Made by a program: the position numbers and the translations under genes. The notes beneath the pieces are model-generated. The model was given only the letters and a program-made list of their open reading frames with translations, was not told where the DNA came from and did no database searches. From NCBI RefSeq assembly GCF_029963765.1, contig NZ_JALBYU010000003.1:1-64000 (forward strand): 64,000 nt of DNA. Direction: 5' to 3'. Shown one piece after another: positions 17,889 through 26,225 of this stretch. Every line of letters begins with the position of its first letter. Position 1 is the first letter of the stretch. The DNA comes from Pseudomonas sp. UYIF39 (GTDB lineage Bacteria; Pseudomonadota; Gammaproteobacteria; Pseudomonadales; Pseudomonadaceae).

Positions 17889-19193
17889 ATGCCTCTGACT
17901 CGCAAAGCCTACCGCGCCGCCATTCTGCACAGCATCGCCGATCCTGCCGAAGTCGGTATCGAAGCCTCTTACGAGTATTTCGAAGATGGCCTGTTGGTGG
18001 TCGATAACGGCCAGATCAGCGCCCTTGGTCACGCCAGCGACTTGCTGCCGACCCTGCCAGCCGACATCGAGATCACCCATTATCAGGACGCACTGATCAC
18101 CCCCGGCTTCATCGACACTCACATTCACTTGCCGCAAACCGGCATGGTCGGCGCCTACGGCGAGCAGCTGCTGGACTGGCTCAACACCTACACCTTCCCG
18201 TGCGAAAGCCAGTTCGCCGACAAGGCTCACGCTGACGAAGTCGCGGACATTTTCATCAAGGAACTGTTGCGCAACGGCACCACCACGGCGCTGGTGTTCG
18301 GCAGCGTGCATCCGCAGTCGGTGAATTCGTTCTTCGAGGCCGCCGAACAGCTGGACCTGCGGATGATCGCCGGCAAGGTGATGATGGACCGCAACGCGCC
18401 GGACTACCTGACCGACACCGCTGAATCCAGCTACGTCGAAAGCAAGGCGCTGATCGAGCGCTGGCACGGCAAGGGTCGCTTGCACTACGCGGTCACCCCG
18501 CGCTTCGCCCCGACCAGCACCCCGGAACAGCTGACCCTCGCCGGCCAGTTGCTCAGCGAATTCCCAGACCTGTACATGCAGACCCACATCAGCGAAAACC
18601 TCAAGGAAGTCGAGTGGGTCAAGGAGCTGTTCCCGGAGCGCAAGGGCTACCTGGACGTCTACGACCACTACAAACTGCTCGGCGAACGTTCGGTATTCGC
18701 CCACGGCGTGCACCTGTGCGATGACGAGTGCGCGCGACTGGCGGAAACCGGCTCGGCGATCGCCTTCTGCCCGACGTCGAACTTCTTCCTCGGCAGCGGC
18801 CTGTTCAACCTGCCGATGGCCGAGAAGCACAAGTTGAATGTCGGCATCGGTACGGACGTCGGTGGCGGCACCAGTTTTTCGCTGCTGCAAACGTTGAACG
18901 AAGCGTACAAGGTCATGCAGCTGCAAGGTGCGCGACTGAGCCCGTTCAAATCGCTGTACCTGGCCACCCTCGGCGGCGCTCGCGCGCTGCGCTTGGAAGA
19001 CAAGATCGGCACCCTGCAACCGGGCACCGACGCGGACTTCCTGGTGCTGGATTACAACGCCACACCGCTGCTGAGCTATCGCTTGAAGCAGGCCAATAAC
19101 ATTGCCGAGACGTTGTTTGTGTTGATGACGCTGGGGGATGACCGGACGGTGTTGCAGACGTATGCGGCGGGGAATCAGGTGCATCAGCGCTAG
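17889..19193 (+). CDS. guaD: Guanine deaminase
   Basis: Deaminates guanine to xanthine, feeding XdhAB. An amidohydrolase of 434 aa. The start MPLTRKAYRAA at 17889 is preferred to an ATT/ATG-less extension that overlaps xdhC. Metal-binding motif GFIDTHIHLPQ, MQTHISEN, GVHLCDDE, and the C-terminal metal aspartate in GIGTDVGGG. Last gene of the xdhABC-guaD unit, followed by a strong terminator. Confidence 0.96.
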   Translation: MPLTRKAYRAAILHSIADPAEVGIEASYEYFEDGLLVVDNGQISALGHASDLLPTLPADIEITHYQDALITPGFIDTHIHLPQTGMVGAYGEQLLDWLNTYTFPCESQFADKAHADEVADIFIKELLRNGTTTALVFGSVHPQSVNSFFEAAEQLDLRMIAGKVMMDRNAPDYLTDTAESSYVESKALIERWHGKGRLHYAVTPRFAPTSTPEQLTLAGQLLSEFPDLYMQTHISENLKEVEWVKELFPERKGYLDVYDHYKLLGERSVFAHGVHLCDDECARLAETGSAIAFCPTSNFFLGSGLFNLPMAEKHKLNVGIGTDVGGGTSFSLLQTLNEAYKVMQLQGARLSPFKSLYLATLGGARALRLEDKIGTLQPGTDADFLVLDYNATPLLSYRLKQANNIAETLFVLMTLGDDRTVLQTYAAGNQVHQR

Positions 19194-19207
19194 GTTTTTC
19201 CGGACAC

Positions 19208-19248
19208 AAAAAAATCCCCCGCAATCGTTGGTTGCGGGGGATTTTTTG
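19208..19248. terminator. Bidirectional terminator after guaD
   Basis: Stem AATCCCCCGCAA / TTGCGGGGGATT with an A-run before it and TTTTTT after it, between the convergent guaD and GntR genes; it can serve both strands. Confidence 0.93.
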
Positions 19249-19286
19249 TGTCTTTGATGCCGCCTTCGCGGGCAAGCCTCGGACTA

Positions 19287-20051
19287 TCAGAGTTTGGCGA
19301 CCGGCCGCCCTGGTTTCTTGGTCTGCAACAAATGCGAGAACACCGCATGCAAATCATCCGACGCGCTTTCTTCGTCGAGGTTGAGTTTGCTGTCGATGTG
19401 ATCCATGTGATGCATCATCAGGTCCACCGCTAGCTCAGCGTTGCGCGCTTCGATGGCGTCGATCAGCTGGGTGTGCTCGTCGTAGGAACAGTGGGAGCGA
19501 TTGCCGGTTTCGTACTGGGCAATGATCAACGACGTCTGGGACACCAGGCTGCGCTGGAAGCTGATCAGCGGCGCGTTTTTTGCCGCTTCGGCCAACTTCA
19601 AGTGGAACTCGCCCGACAGACGAATACCGGCGCCGCGATCACCGCGGGAGAAGCTGTCGCGCTCGTCGTTGACCATCTGGCGCAACTCGGCAATCTGCTC
19701 GGCAGTGGCGTGCTGCACCGCCAATTCAGTGATCGCGCGCTCCACCAGACGCCGGGCCATGAACACCTGGCGAGCCTCTTCGACACTCGGGCTGGCGACG
19801 ACAGCGCCACGGTTCGGCCGCAGCAGCACGACGCCTTCATGGGCCAGGCGCGACAGCGCGCGGCGAATGATGGTGCGACTGACCCCGAAAATTTCCCCCA
19901 GCGCTTCTTCGCTCAACTTGGTACCGGGCGCCAGACGCTGTTCGAGGATGGCCTCGAAGATATGCGCATAGACAATATCGTCCTGGGTACCGCTGCGGCC
20001 GGCTTTGCCTGCTCGCGGTTGTTTCTTTAGGGGTTGCAACTGTTCGTTCAT
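19287..20051 (-). CDS. GntR-family transcriptional regulator (FCD type)
   Basis: 254 aa from the ATG at 20051 (MNEQLQPLKKQ). A longer frame to 20207 exists, but it crosses the promoter region of the divergent transporter gene. Winged helix: IFEAILEQRLAPGTKLSEEA ... VSRTIIRRALSRLAHEGVV. FCD domain with likely metal-binding residues (FHLKLAEA, HHMDHID). Divergent from the BenE-type transporter, with ATTGT-AC-ACAAT between them, and next to guaD. Likely controls the transporter and perhaps purine catabolism; this is an inference from gene order. Confidence 0.92.
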   Translation of the reverse strand: MNEQLQPLKKQPRAGKAGRSGTQDDIVYAHIFEAILEQRLAPGTKLSEEALGEIFGVSRTIIRRALSRLAHEGVVLLRPNRGAVVASPSVEEARQVFMARRLVERAITELAVQHATAEQIAELRQMVNDERDSFSRGDRGAGIRLSGEFHLKLAEAAKNAPLISFQRSLVSQTSLIIAQYETGNRSHCSYDEHTQLIDAIEARNAELAVDLMMHHMDHIDSKLNLDEESASDDLHAVFSHLLQTKKPGRPVAKL

Positions 20052-20143
20052 GGGCACTCGAGTCGGAAGAACTGCGGCGAATTGACCGTGACTGTAATAC
20101 GGCACAGTGGGTCGCTGGCAAGTATCGCGTAAAAAACACTGCG

Positions 20144-20155
20144 ATTGTACACAAT
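20144..20155. promoter_or_regulatory. Candidate GntR operator between regulator and transporter
   Basis: ATTGT-AC-ACAAT has perfect 5-bp arms and resembles operators of FCD-type GntR proteins. It lies in the divergent promoter region. Confidence 0.55.
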
Positions 20156-20278
20156 GGAGGGTGGCAACACGACTGTACGGCTGTTTGTCACTTCCGCTGT
20201 ATTGCAACGACTGGTTACTTTTGAGTTTAGGCTTGAACCCGGGTTTTACCTTTCAAAAGTATAAGGAACACCGCTGTC

Positions 20279-21469
20279 ATGAACGACGTCACGCACACGC
20301 AGCTCCGCCCTTTTGCCGATACGTCGCCTTCTGCGATCGTCGCCGGCTTCATTGCGATGATGACCGGTTACACCAGTTCGCTGGTCCTGATGTTCCAGGC
20401 CGGGCAAGCGGCGGGCCTGACCAGCGGGCAGATTTCGTCGTGGATCTGGGCGATCTCGATTGGCATGGCAGTGTGCTCGATCGGCCTGTCTTTGCGTTAT
20501 CGCACCCCCATCACCATCGCATGGTCGACACCCGGCGCGGCGTTGCTGATCACCAGTCTGGGCGGCGTGACCTACGGCGAAGCCATTGGCGCCTACATTA
20601 CCTGCGCGGTGCTGGTGACGATTTGTGGCCTGACCGGCAGCTTCGAACGGCTGGTGAAAAAGATTCCGGCGTCATTGGCGGCGGCTTTGCTGGCGGGGAT
20701 TCTGTTCAAGATCGGCAGCGAAATCTTCGTCGCCGCGCAGCATCGCACCGCGCTGGTATTGGGCATGTTCTTCACTTATCTGGTGGTCAAACGCCTGTCG
20801 CCACGTTATGCCGTACTCGCCGCGTTGCTGATCGGCACGGCGTTGTCAGGGTTCATGGGGCTGTTGGATTTCAGCGGCTTCCATCTGGAAGTGGCGACGC
20901 CGGTCTGGACCACGCCGCACTTCTCCCTGGCCGCGACCATCAGCATTGGCATCCCGCTGTTTGTCGTGGCGATGACCTCACAGAACATGCCGGGCATTGC
21001 CGTGCTGCGCGCCGACGGTTACACCGTGCCGGCCTCGCCGCTGATCACCACCACCGGCATCGCTTCGTTGCTGCTGGCGCCGTTCGGTTCCCACGGGATC
21101 AACCTCGCAGCCATCAGCGCGGCGATTTGCACCGGGCCGCATGCCCATGAGGATCGCAACAAGCGCTACACGGCGGCCGTCTGGTGCGGGATTTTTTACG
21201 GGATTGCCGGGGTGTTCGGCGCGACGCTGGCGGCGCTGTTTGCTGCGCTGCCGAAAGAGTTGGTGCTGTCGATTGCGGCACTGGCGCTGTTCGGCTCGAT
21301 CATCAACGGCTTGAGCATCGCCATGAGCGAAGTGAAGGAACGTGAAGCAGCACTGATTACCTTTATGGTGACGGCGTCGGGGCTGACGCTGTTTTCCATC
21401 GGCTCGGCGTTCTGGGGGATTGTGGCGGGGGTGTTGACGTTGGTGATTCTGAATTGGCGCAACGCCTGA
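20279..21469 (+). CDS. BenE-family transporter
   Basis: A 396-aa inner-membrane protein with about 12 hydrophobic segments. The N-terminal FIAMMTGYTSSLVLMFQAGQ, the central TPITIAWSTPGAALL and SQNMPGIAVLRADGY match the benzoate/H+ symporter (BenE) family. No benzoate catabolic genes are near. It sits beside guaD and xdhABC under a divergent GntR regulator, so its substrate may be a purine or a breakdown product rather than benzoate. Substrate not provable from sequence. Confidence 0.9.
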   Translation: MNDVTHTQLRPFADTSPSAIVAGFIAMMTGYTSSLVLMFQAGQAAGLTSGQISSWIWAISIGMAVCSIGLSLRYRTPITIAWSTPGAALLITSLGGVTYGEAIGAYITCAVLVTICGLTGSFERLVKKIPASLAAALLAGILFKIGSEIFVAAQHRTALVLGMFFTYLVVKRLSPRYAVLAALLIGTALSGFMGLLDFSGFHLEVATPVWTTPHFSLAATISIGIPLFVVAMTSQNMPGIAVLRADGYTVPASPLITTTGIASLLLAPFGSHGINLAAISAAICTGPHAHEDRNKRYTAAVWCGIFYGIAGVFGATLAALFAALPKELVLSIAALALFGSIINGLSIAMSEVKEREAALITFMVTASGLTLFSIGSAFWGIVAGVLTLVILNWRNA

Positions 21470-21474
21470 AGCAA

Positions 21475-21506
21475 AAAAACGGCGACCCTTGGGTCGCCGT
21501 TTTTCA
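21475..21506. terminator. Bidirectional terminator
   Basis: AAAACGGCGACCC-TTG-GGTCGCCGTTTTT, a perfect stem flanked by A- and T-runs between convergent genes. Confidence 0.93.
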
Positions 21507-21511
21507 TTACA

Positions 21512-21856
21512 TCAAGCTACCGGATTGATCGGCTTTTCCGGGTACCAGACGTCGATCAGCGGGCTGACGGTTGCTTCAGTCAGTTCGCTGCGGCCTTTGA
21601 GCCAGGCTTCAACAGCGGCACGCTGCTCTTCGGAGACCGAGCCACGCTTCTGCAGGCAAACCAGACCGAAGTCGTCGCCGCCAACATAGCCCAGACCGTT
21701 GGCTTCCATGGCTTCTTTGAGGAACGCATCGAGGAAAGCATCAATGGCTTCATCAGCCAAATCTTCTTTGAAATCCAGGTTCAGTTCGAAACCCAGCTCT
21801 TGAAATTCATCGACGCACAGCTTTTTGCGCAGACGCTGGGAACGGTTAGTCGCCAT
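21512..21856 (-). CDS. yggL: YggL family 50S ribosome-associated protein
   Basis: 114 aa from MATNRSQRLRKKLCVDEF. The start at 21856 has GAGGA nine bases upstream; a start five codons earlier is less likely. The conserved features of the family (DUF469) are RRLRKKL-type basic N-terminus, FQELGFEL, and GLGYVGGDDFGLV. E. coli YggL binds the large ribosomal subunit; that role is known from the family. Single-gene unit. Confidence 0.9.
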   Translation of the reverse strand: MATNRSQRLRKKLCVDEFQELGFELNLDFKEDLADEAIDAFLDAFLKEAMEANGLGYVGGDDFGLVCLQKRGSVSEEQRAAVEAWLKGRSELTEATVSPLIDVWYPEKPINPVA

Positions 21857-22088
21857 TGGAACAATCCTCATAAGTAATAACGGGCGGCACTTTAGCAGTT
21901 TAAGGCGCCGATTGCCCGTCTCTCTGGGTTGCAGGCCCTACCGTCGGTAAAAAATAGCGGATTAGAGGACCAGGGTACGGCACAAGCCGCTACACCTTGG
22001 GGCATAATGCCGACACTTTCATGACCACTGAGGGAATTTATCTTCATGCCCTCGTCTTTTCCCCCTCGGCTGTAGGGTTTTATTTCAC

Positions 22089-23549
22089 ATGATCAAATCT
22101 TTGCGTCCATTGCTGCTGGCCGGTTTCCTTCTTCCTCTGGCCTTCTCCATTTCCGCCGCGCCAATCAACACCGGGCTGTCGCCCAACGTCGAAAAAGCCC
22201 TGAAGGCCAGCAAACTGCCGGACAGCGCCTTGTCGCTGGTGATGATCCCGCTGAACGGTCCCGGCACCCCGACCATTTTCAACGCTGACGTTTCGGTCAA
22301 TCCGGCCTCGACCATGAAACTGGTGACCACGTATGCCGCGCTGGAAATGCTCGGCCCGAACCATCAGTGGAAAACCGAGTTCTACACCGATGGCACCCTG
22401 AGTGGCGGCATCCTCAACGGCAACCTCTACCTCAAGGGTGGCGGCGATCCGAAACTGAACATGGAAAAACTCTGGTTGCTGATGCGTGACCTGCGCGCCA
22501 ACGGCGTGACCCAAGTCACCGGCGACCTGGTGCTGGACCGCGGCTTCTTCATGCAACCGCAACTGCCCGAATTCAACGACGACGGCAATGACGAGAACAA
22601 ACCGTTCCTGGTCAAACCCGACTCGCTGATGGTCAACCTCAAGGCCCTGCGCTTCGTGGCACGCAACGACAACGGCCGGGTGCTGGTGTCGGTAGAACCG
22701 CCGATTGCCAGCATTCGCATCGAAAACCAGGTCAAAGCCGTCAACTCCAAGCAATGCACCGGTGGCGTGCGTTACAACCCGGTGACCCAGGCCGATGGCA
22801 GTGTGACCGTGACGGTTGGCGGCCAGTTGGGCGAGGGCTGCAGCTCCCAGACTTACCTGTCGCTGCTCGACCACGCGACCTACACCGCCGGTGCCGTGCG
22901 CGCGATCTGGAAGGAACTGGGCGGCAGCATCCAGGGCAAGGATGTGCTGGCGCCGACGCCGAGCAACGCCAAGGTGCTGGCCCGGGCCTACTCGCCGGAT
23001 CTGGCGGAAATCATTCGCGACATCAACAAATACAGTAACAACACCATGGCTCAGCAGCTGTTCCTGAGCCTGGGCCAGAAATACCGCACCGATGCCGACG
23101 GTGACGACGCCAAGGCTGCCCAGCGTGTGGTACGTCAGTGGCTGGCGAAGAAAGGCATTACCGCGCCGCACCTGGTGATGGAGAACGGTTCAGGCCTGTC
23201 CCGCGCTGAACGGGTGAGCGCCCGTGAAATGGCGGCGATGCTGCAAGCCGCGTGGCGCAGCCCCTACTCCGCCGAGTTCATCAGCTCGATGCCGATTGCC
23301 GGCACCGACGGCACCATGCGCAAACGCCTGAAGACCACCGCGATGCGCGGTGAAGCCCACGTCAAGACTGGCACCCTGAACACCGTGCGCGCCATCTCCG
23401 GCTTCAGCCGCGACATCAACGGCAATACCTGGGCGGTGGTGGCGATCCTCAACGACAAGGCACCGTTTGGCGCGTCGTCGGTGCTGGATCAGGTGCTGCT
23501 GGACCTGTATCGCCAGCCGAAAGTGCCGGAAACGGCTTCGGTGTTGTAA
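22089..23549 (+). CDS. dacB: D-alanyl-D-alanine carboxypeptidase/endopeptidase (PBP4)
   Basis: A periplasmic penicillin-binding protein that trims peptidoglycan peptides and cuts cross-links. 486 aa with a signal peptide (LLLAGFLLPLAFSISAAP). Serine-peptidase S13 motifs are all present: STMK (S74 nucleophile, K77), SNN in NKYSNNTMAQ, and KTG in HVKTGTLN. Normal length. Stands alone, followed by a REP pair. Confidence 0.96.
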   Translation: MIKSLRPLLLAGFLLPLAFSISAAPINTGLSPNVEKALKASKLPDSALSLVMIPLNGPGTPTIFNADVSVNPASTMKLVTTYAALEMLGPNHQWKTEFYTDGTLSGGILNGNLYLKGGGDPKLNMEKLWLLMRDLRANGVTQVTGDLVLDRGFFMQPQLPEFNDDGNDENKPFLVKPDSLMVNLKALRFVARNDNGRVLVSVEPPIASIRIENQVKAVNSKQCTGGVRYNPVTQADGSVTVTVGGQLGEGCSSQTYLSLLDHATYTAGAVRAIWKELGGSIQGKDVLAPTPSNAKVLARAYSPDLAEIIRDINKYSNNTMAQQLFLSLGQKYRTDADGDDAKAAQRVVRQWLAKKGITAPHLVMENGSGLSRAERVSAREMAAMLQAAWRSPYSAEFISSMPIAGTDGTMRKRLKTTAMRGEAHVKTGTLNTVRAISGFSRDINGNTWAVVAILNDKAPFGASSVLDQVLLDLYRQPKVPETASVL

Positions 23550-23577
23550 CCGGATCTACAAAACACCACAGATCCAA

Positions 23578-23669
23578 TGTGGGAGCGAGCTTGCTCGCGA
23601 TAGCGGTGTAACAGTCGACATCAATGTTGAATGTGAAGACCCAATCGCGAGCAAGCTCGCTCCCACAGG
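23578..23669. repeat. REP inverted pair
   Basis: TGTGGGAGCGAGCTTGCTCG and its inverse copy about 50 bases apart, between the convergent dacB and diguanylate cyclase genes. Confidence 0.88.
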
Positions 23670-23683
23670 GCTCCGCATGCCGT

Positions 23684-26083
23684 TTAGCTCATCTCTCCTT
23701 CTACCCGATCCCGTCCTGCCAGTTTCGCCGCATACACCCCCGAATCCGCCCGCAGCAGCAGCGCATCGGCGCCCTCCCCGACTCGCCAACTGGCAATCCC
23801 GAAACTGGCGGTCACTGTCCCGACGCCTTCGATCGGCGAACTGCGCAACCCTTGCCATAGCTGCAAGGCCAGGACATGGGCATGCTCGCCGTTGATGTCC
23901 GGGCAAAGCACCATGAACTCCTCGCCACCCAGGCGACAGAACACGTCGGTACGGCGCAGCCGATGGCCGATGCGTTCGCACACGATCTGCAACACCCGAT
24001 CGCCGACCGCGTGGCCATGCTGGTCATTGATGCGTTTGAAATGGTCGATATCGAGCATGATCACCGACAGCTCGCCGCCACCGCGTTCGACCCGGACCAT
24101 TTCGGTGGTCAGGCGTTCCTGGAAATAGCGGCGGTTGTGGATCCCGGTCAGCGAGTCGGTGATCGATAGCGCCCGCAATTCCTCTTCCACCCGTTTCAAG
24201 TCCGAGATGTCCGAGACATAGCCGTGCCAGAGCACGCCGCCACCAGGCAATTCCTCCGGAGTCGCCTCGCCACGAACCCAACGCAGGCCGCGCAGGGGCA
24301 GCTCCACGCGGTACTCCTCGCGCCAAGGGCTGAGGGTGTCCGCCGACGCCCGGATCGAAGCGCGGACGCGGGTGGTGTCCTGCGGATGAATCCGCGTGAA
24401 AATCGCTTCCGCGTTGAGCAACAGCACATCCGGTTCAAGTTCGTAGATCTCGCGAATACCGTCGCTGGCGTAGATCACGCTGAAGCGCCCATCGAATTCC
24501 ATCTTGAACTGATAAATCCCGCCGGGTACATGAGCGCTGAGTTTCTTCAGCAACAAATCCCGTGCCGCCAAGGCCTCGTGGACCCGCTTGCGCTCAGTGA
24601 TGTCGATACAGATCGCCAGGTGCCCGACCCACAAGCCTTGCTCGTCGAGGACCGGGGTCGCCAGCATGTTCACCGTCAAATGGCTGCCGTCGCCACGCAG
24701 CAAAGTCCATTCCCGCGCTTCGTGACCGCCTTCTTCGCCGCCCTCGACCAACATCGCCTGGCAGGTCGGAATCGGTTTGCCATAGCACGCGCTCAACTCC
24801 GCCGAACGTGCCAGGAGTTCTCGGGGCAGGTGCAGGTTTTCCAGGGTCATGTGACCCACCACCTCGTTGCTGGTGTAGCCAAGCATTTGCTCTGCCCCGG
24901 CATTAAAGGTGCGGATAACCCCGCGCAGGTCAGTGGCGATGATCGCCACTTGGGTCGCGGCATTCAGCACGCCACGCAACTGGCCATGGGTGCCGCGCAA
25001 CTCCTGCTCGCGGGCGCGCAGTTCCTGGGTCCGTTGCTCGACCATTTTCAGCGCCCGTTGACGCTGACTGACCAGCACATAAAGCAAGGCACTGAGCAAC
25101 AGACTGAGCAAACCGCCTAGCACCACCAGGGTGGTCACCGAAGAGTGATTGGCTCGCAGGAAGGCATCACTGGGCTGAATGTCGACTTGATAGTCATGGT
25201 CGGCAAGCCGTAACAGTTGGGTCGCGGCCAACTCACTGGGAGCTGGGGTGTTGGGGGACTCATAAAGCACTTCGTGCCGATCGTCTGTGGATAAGTCGAG
25301 GATGCGCACCGAAAGGTAGTCACGGCCAGCCTCCGGCAGCCCGTCCGCCAGCAACTGATGCATGCTGATCACGGCCATGACATAACCGTACGGTTTCACC
25401 CCCGCCGTAGCCGGACTATTGCGCAGCAACACCGGTGCGGCCAGCAACACACCGCGCGCATAGGCCGGCTCGATATTGACCAGATGCATTGGCTCCGATA
25501 CCGCTATGCAGCCGTGCTGATCGGCCCGTTCAAGGGTGGCACGGCGCAAGGGTTGAGCCCACAAGTCGTAGCCCAGCGGCGAGCCGAGTTTGCTTTGGGT
25601 CTGGCTATACACCACCGCCACGTACTCATCCCGCTCAGCCGCCAGTTGCAGCTGGCCGTCGGCATTGAGTTCACGCAGGGTGAAGTCGGGTAAACCCTCT
25701 GCACGCACCTGGCGTTCAAATTCCGCCCGTTCGGCACCGGTTATCCGCTTGGCGAAGGAATACGCCTGAGTCCGGTGCAGCAGCGGTTGGGTGTAACCGT
25801 CGAACTCCGCGCGGGAGACCGAATCGGAATTGGTGAAGAACCGGCGCAGGCCATCGAGGCGCTGCTCCTGATCTTCGAAGCGTTCTTCGATACGGCTGTA
25901 ACGTTCACTGGCCAGCAGCTGGAAACGTTGCCGCAATTGTTGGTGAAACAAATTCAGCGTCGACCATGCCAGCAATCCCGTGAGAATCCCGCCGACGATC
26001 AATACCAGCAGTGCGACCAGCCAGGCCGAGACATCTTCACTGATAAAACCCAGGATTTTGGGGCGCACGGCGTGCAACGACAT
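23684..26083 (-). CDS. CHASE-PAS-PAS diguanylate cyclase
   Basis: A membrane sensor, 799 aa, that makes cyclic di-GMP. First membrane segment at about residues 18-40 (WLVALLVLIVGGILTGLLAW). A periplasmic CHASE domain follows (RIEERFEDQEQRLDGLRRFF ... PYGYVMAVISMHQLL), then a second membrane segment near 310-330 (TLVVLGGLLSLLLSALLYVL). Two PAS domains follow (GVLNAATQVAIIATDLRG; a second with VHEALAARDLLLKKLSAH). The GGDEF domain has an active GGEEF signature (719-723) and an inhibitory I-site RRTD (710-713), so it should be enzymatically active and product-inhibited. No EAL domain. The signal is unknown. Confidence 0.95.
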   Translation of the reverse strand: MSLHAVRPKILGFISEDVSAWLVALLVLIVGGILTGLLAWSTLNLFHQQLRQRFQLLASERYSRIEERFEDQEQRLDGLRRFFTNSDSVSRAEFDGYTQPLLHRTQAYSFAKRITGAERAEFERQVRAEGLPDFTLRELNADGQLQLAAERDEYVAVVYSQTQSKLGSPLGYDLWAQPLRRATLERADQHGCIAVSEPMHLVNIEPAYARGVLLAAPVLLRNSPATAGVKPYGYVMAVISMHQLLADGLPEAGRDYLSVRILDLSTDDRHEVLYESPNTPAPSELAATQLLRLADHDYQVDIQPSDAFLRANHSSVTTLVVLGGLLSLLLSALLYVLVSQRQRALKMVEQRTQELRAREQELRGTHGQLRGVLNAATQVAIIATDLRGVIRTFNAGAEQMLGYTSNEVVGHMTLENLHLPRELLARSAELSACYGKPIPTCQAMLVEGGEEGGHEAREWTLLRGDGSHLTVNMLATPVLDEQGLWVGHLAICIDITERKRVHEALAARDLLLKKLSAHVPGGIYQFKMEFDGRFSVIYASDGIREIYELEPDVLLLNAEAIFTRIHPQDTTRVRASIRASADTLSPWREEYRVELPLRGLRWVRGEATPEELPGGGVLWHGYVSDISDLKRVEEELRALSITDSLTGIHNRRYFQERLTTEMVRVERGGGELSVIMLDIDHFKRINDQHGHAVGDRVLQIVCERIGHRLRRTDVFCRLGGEEFMVLCPDINGEHAHVLALQLWQGLRSSPIEGVGTVTASFGIASWRVGEGADALLLRADSGVYAAKLAGRDRVEGEMS

Positions 26084-26225
26084 AGACGCAACTCAAAACG
26101 CCAGGTGCGGGAAAGCCCATTGGCCATGCGTTGAGTTATAGCTATTAGCCATCAATTTGACCAGCACAGAAAGAAGCCAAGAGCCTTTAAAAATCAAGGC
26201 TCTGTGGATCCAATCCCTTCAAGCG

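Noticed and set aside
20279..21469. Firm label as benzoate transporter
   Set aside because: The family match is clear but the context is purine breakdown, so the specific substrate is left open.
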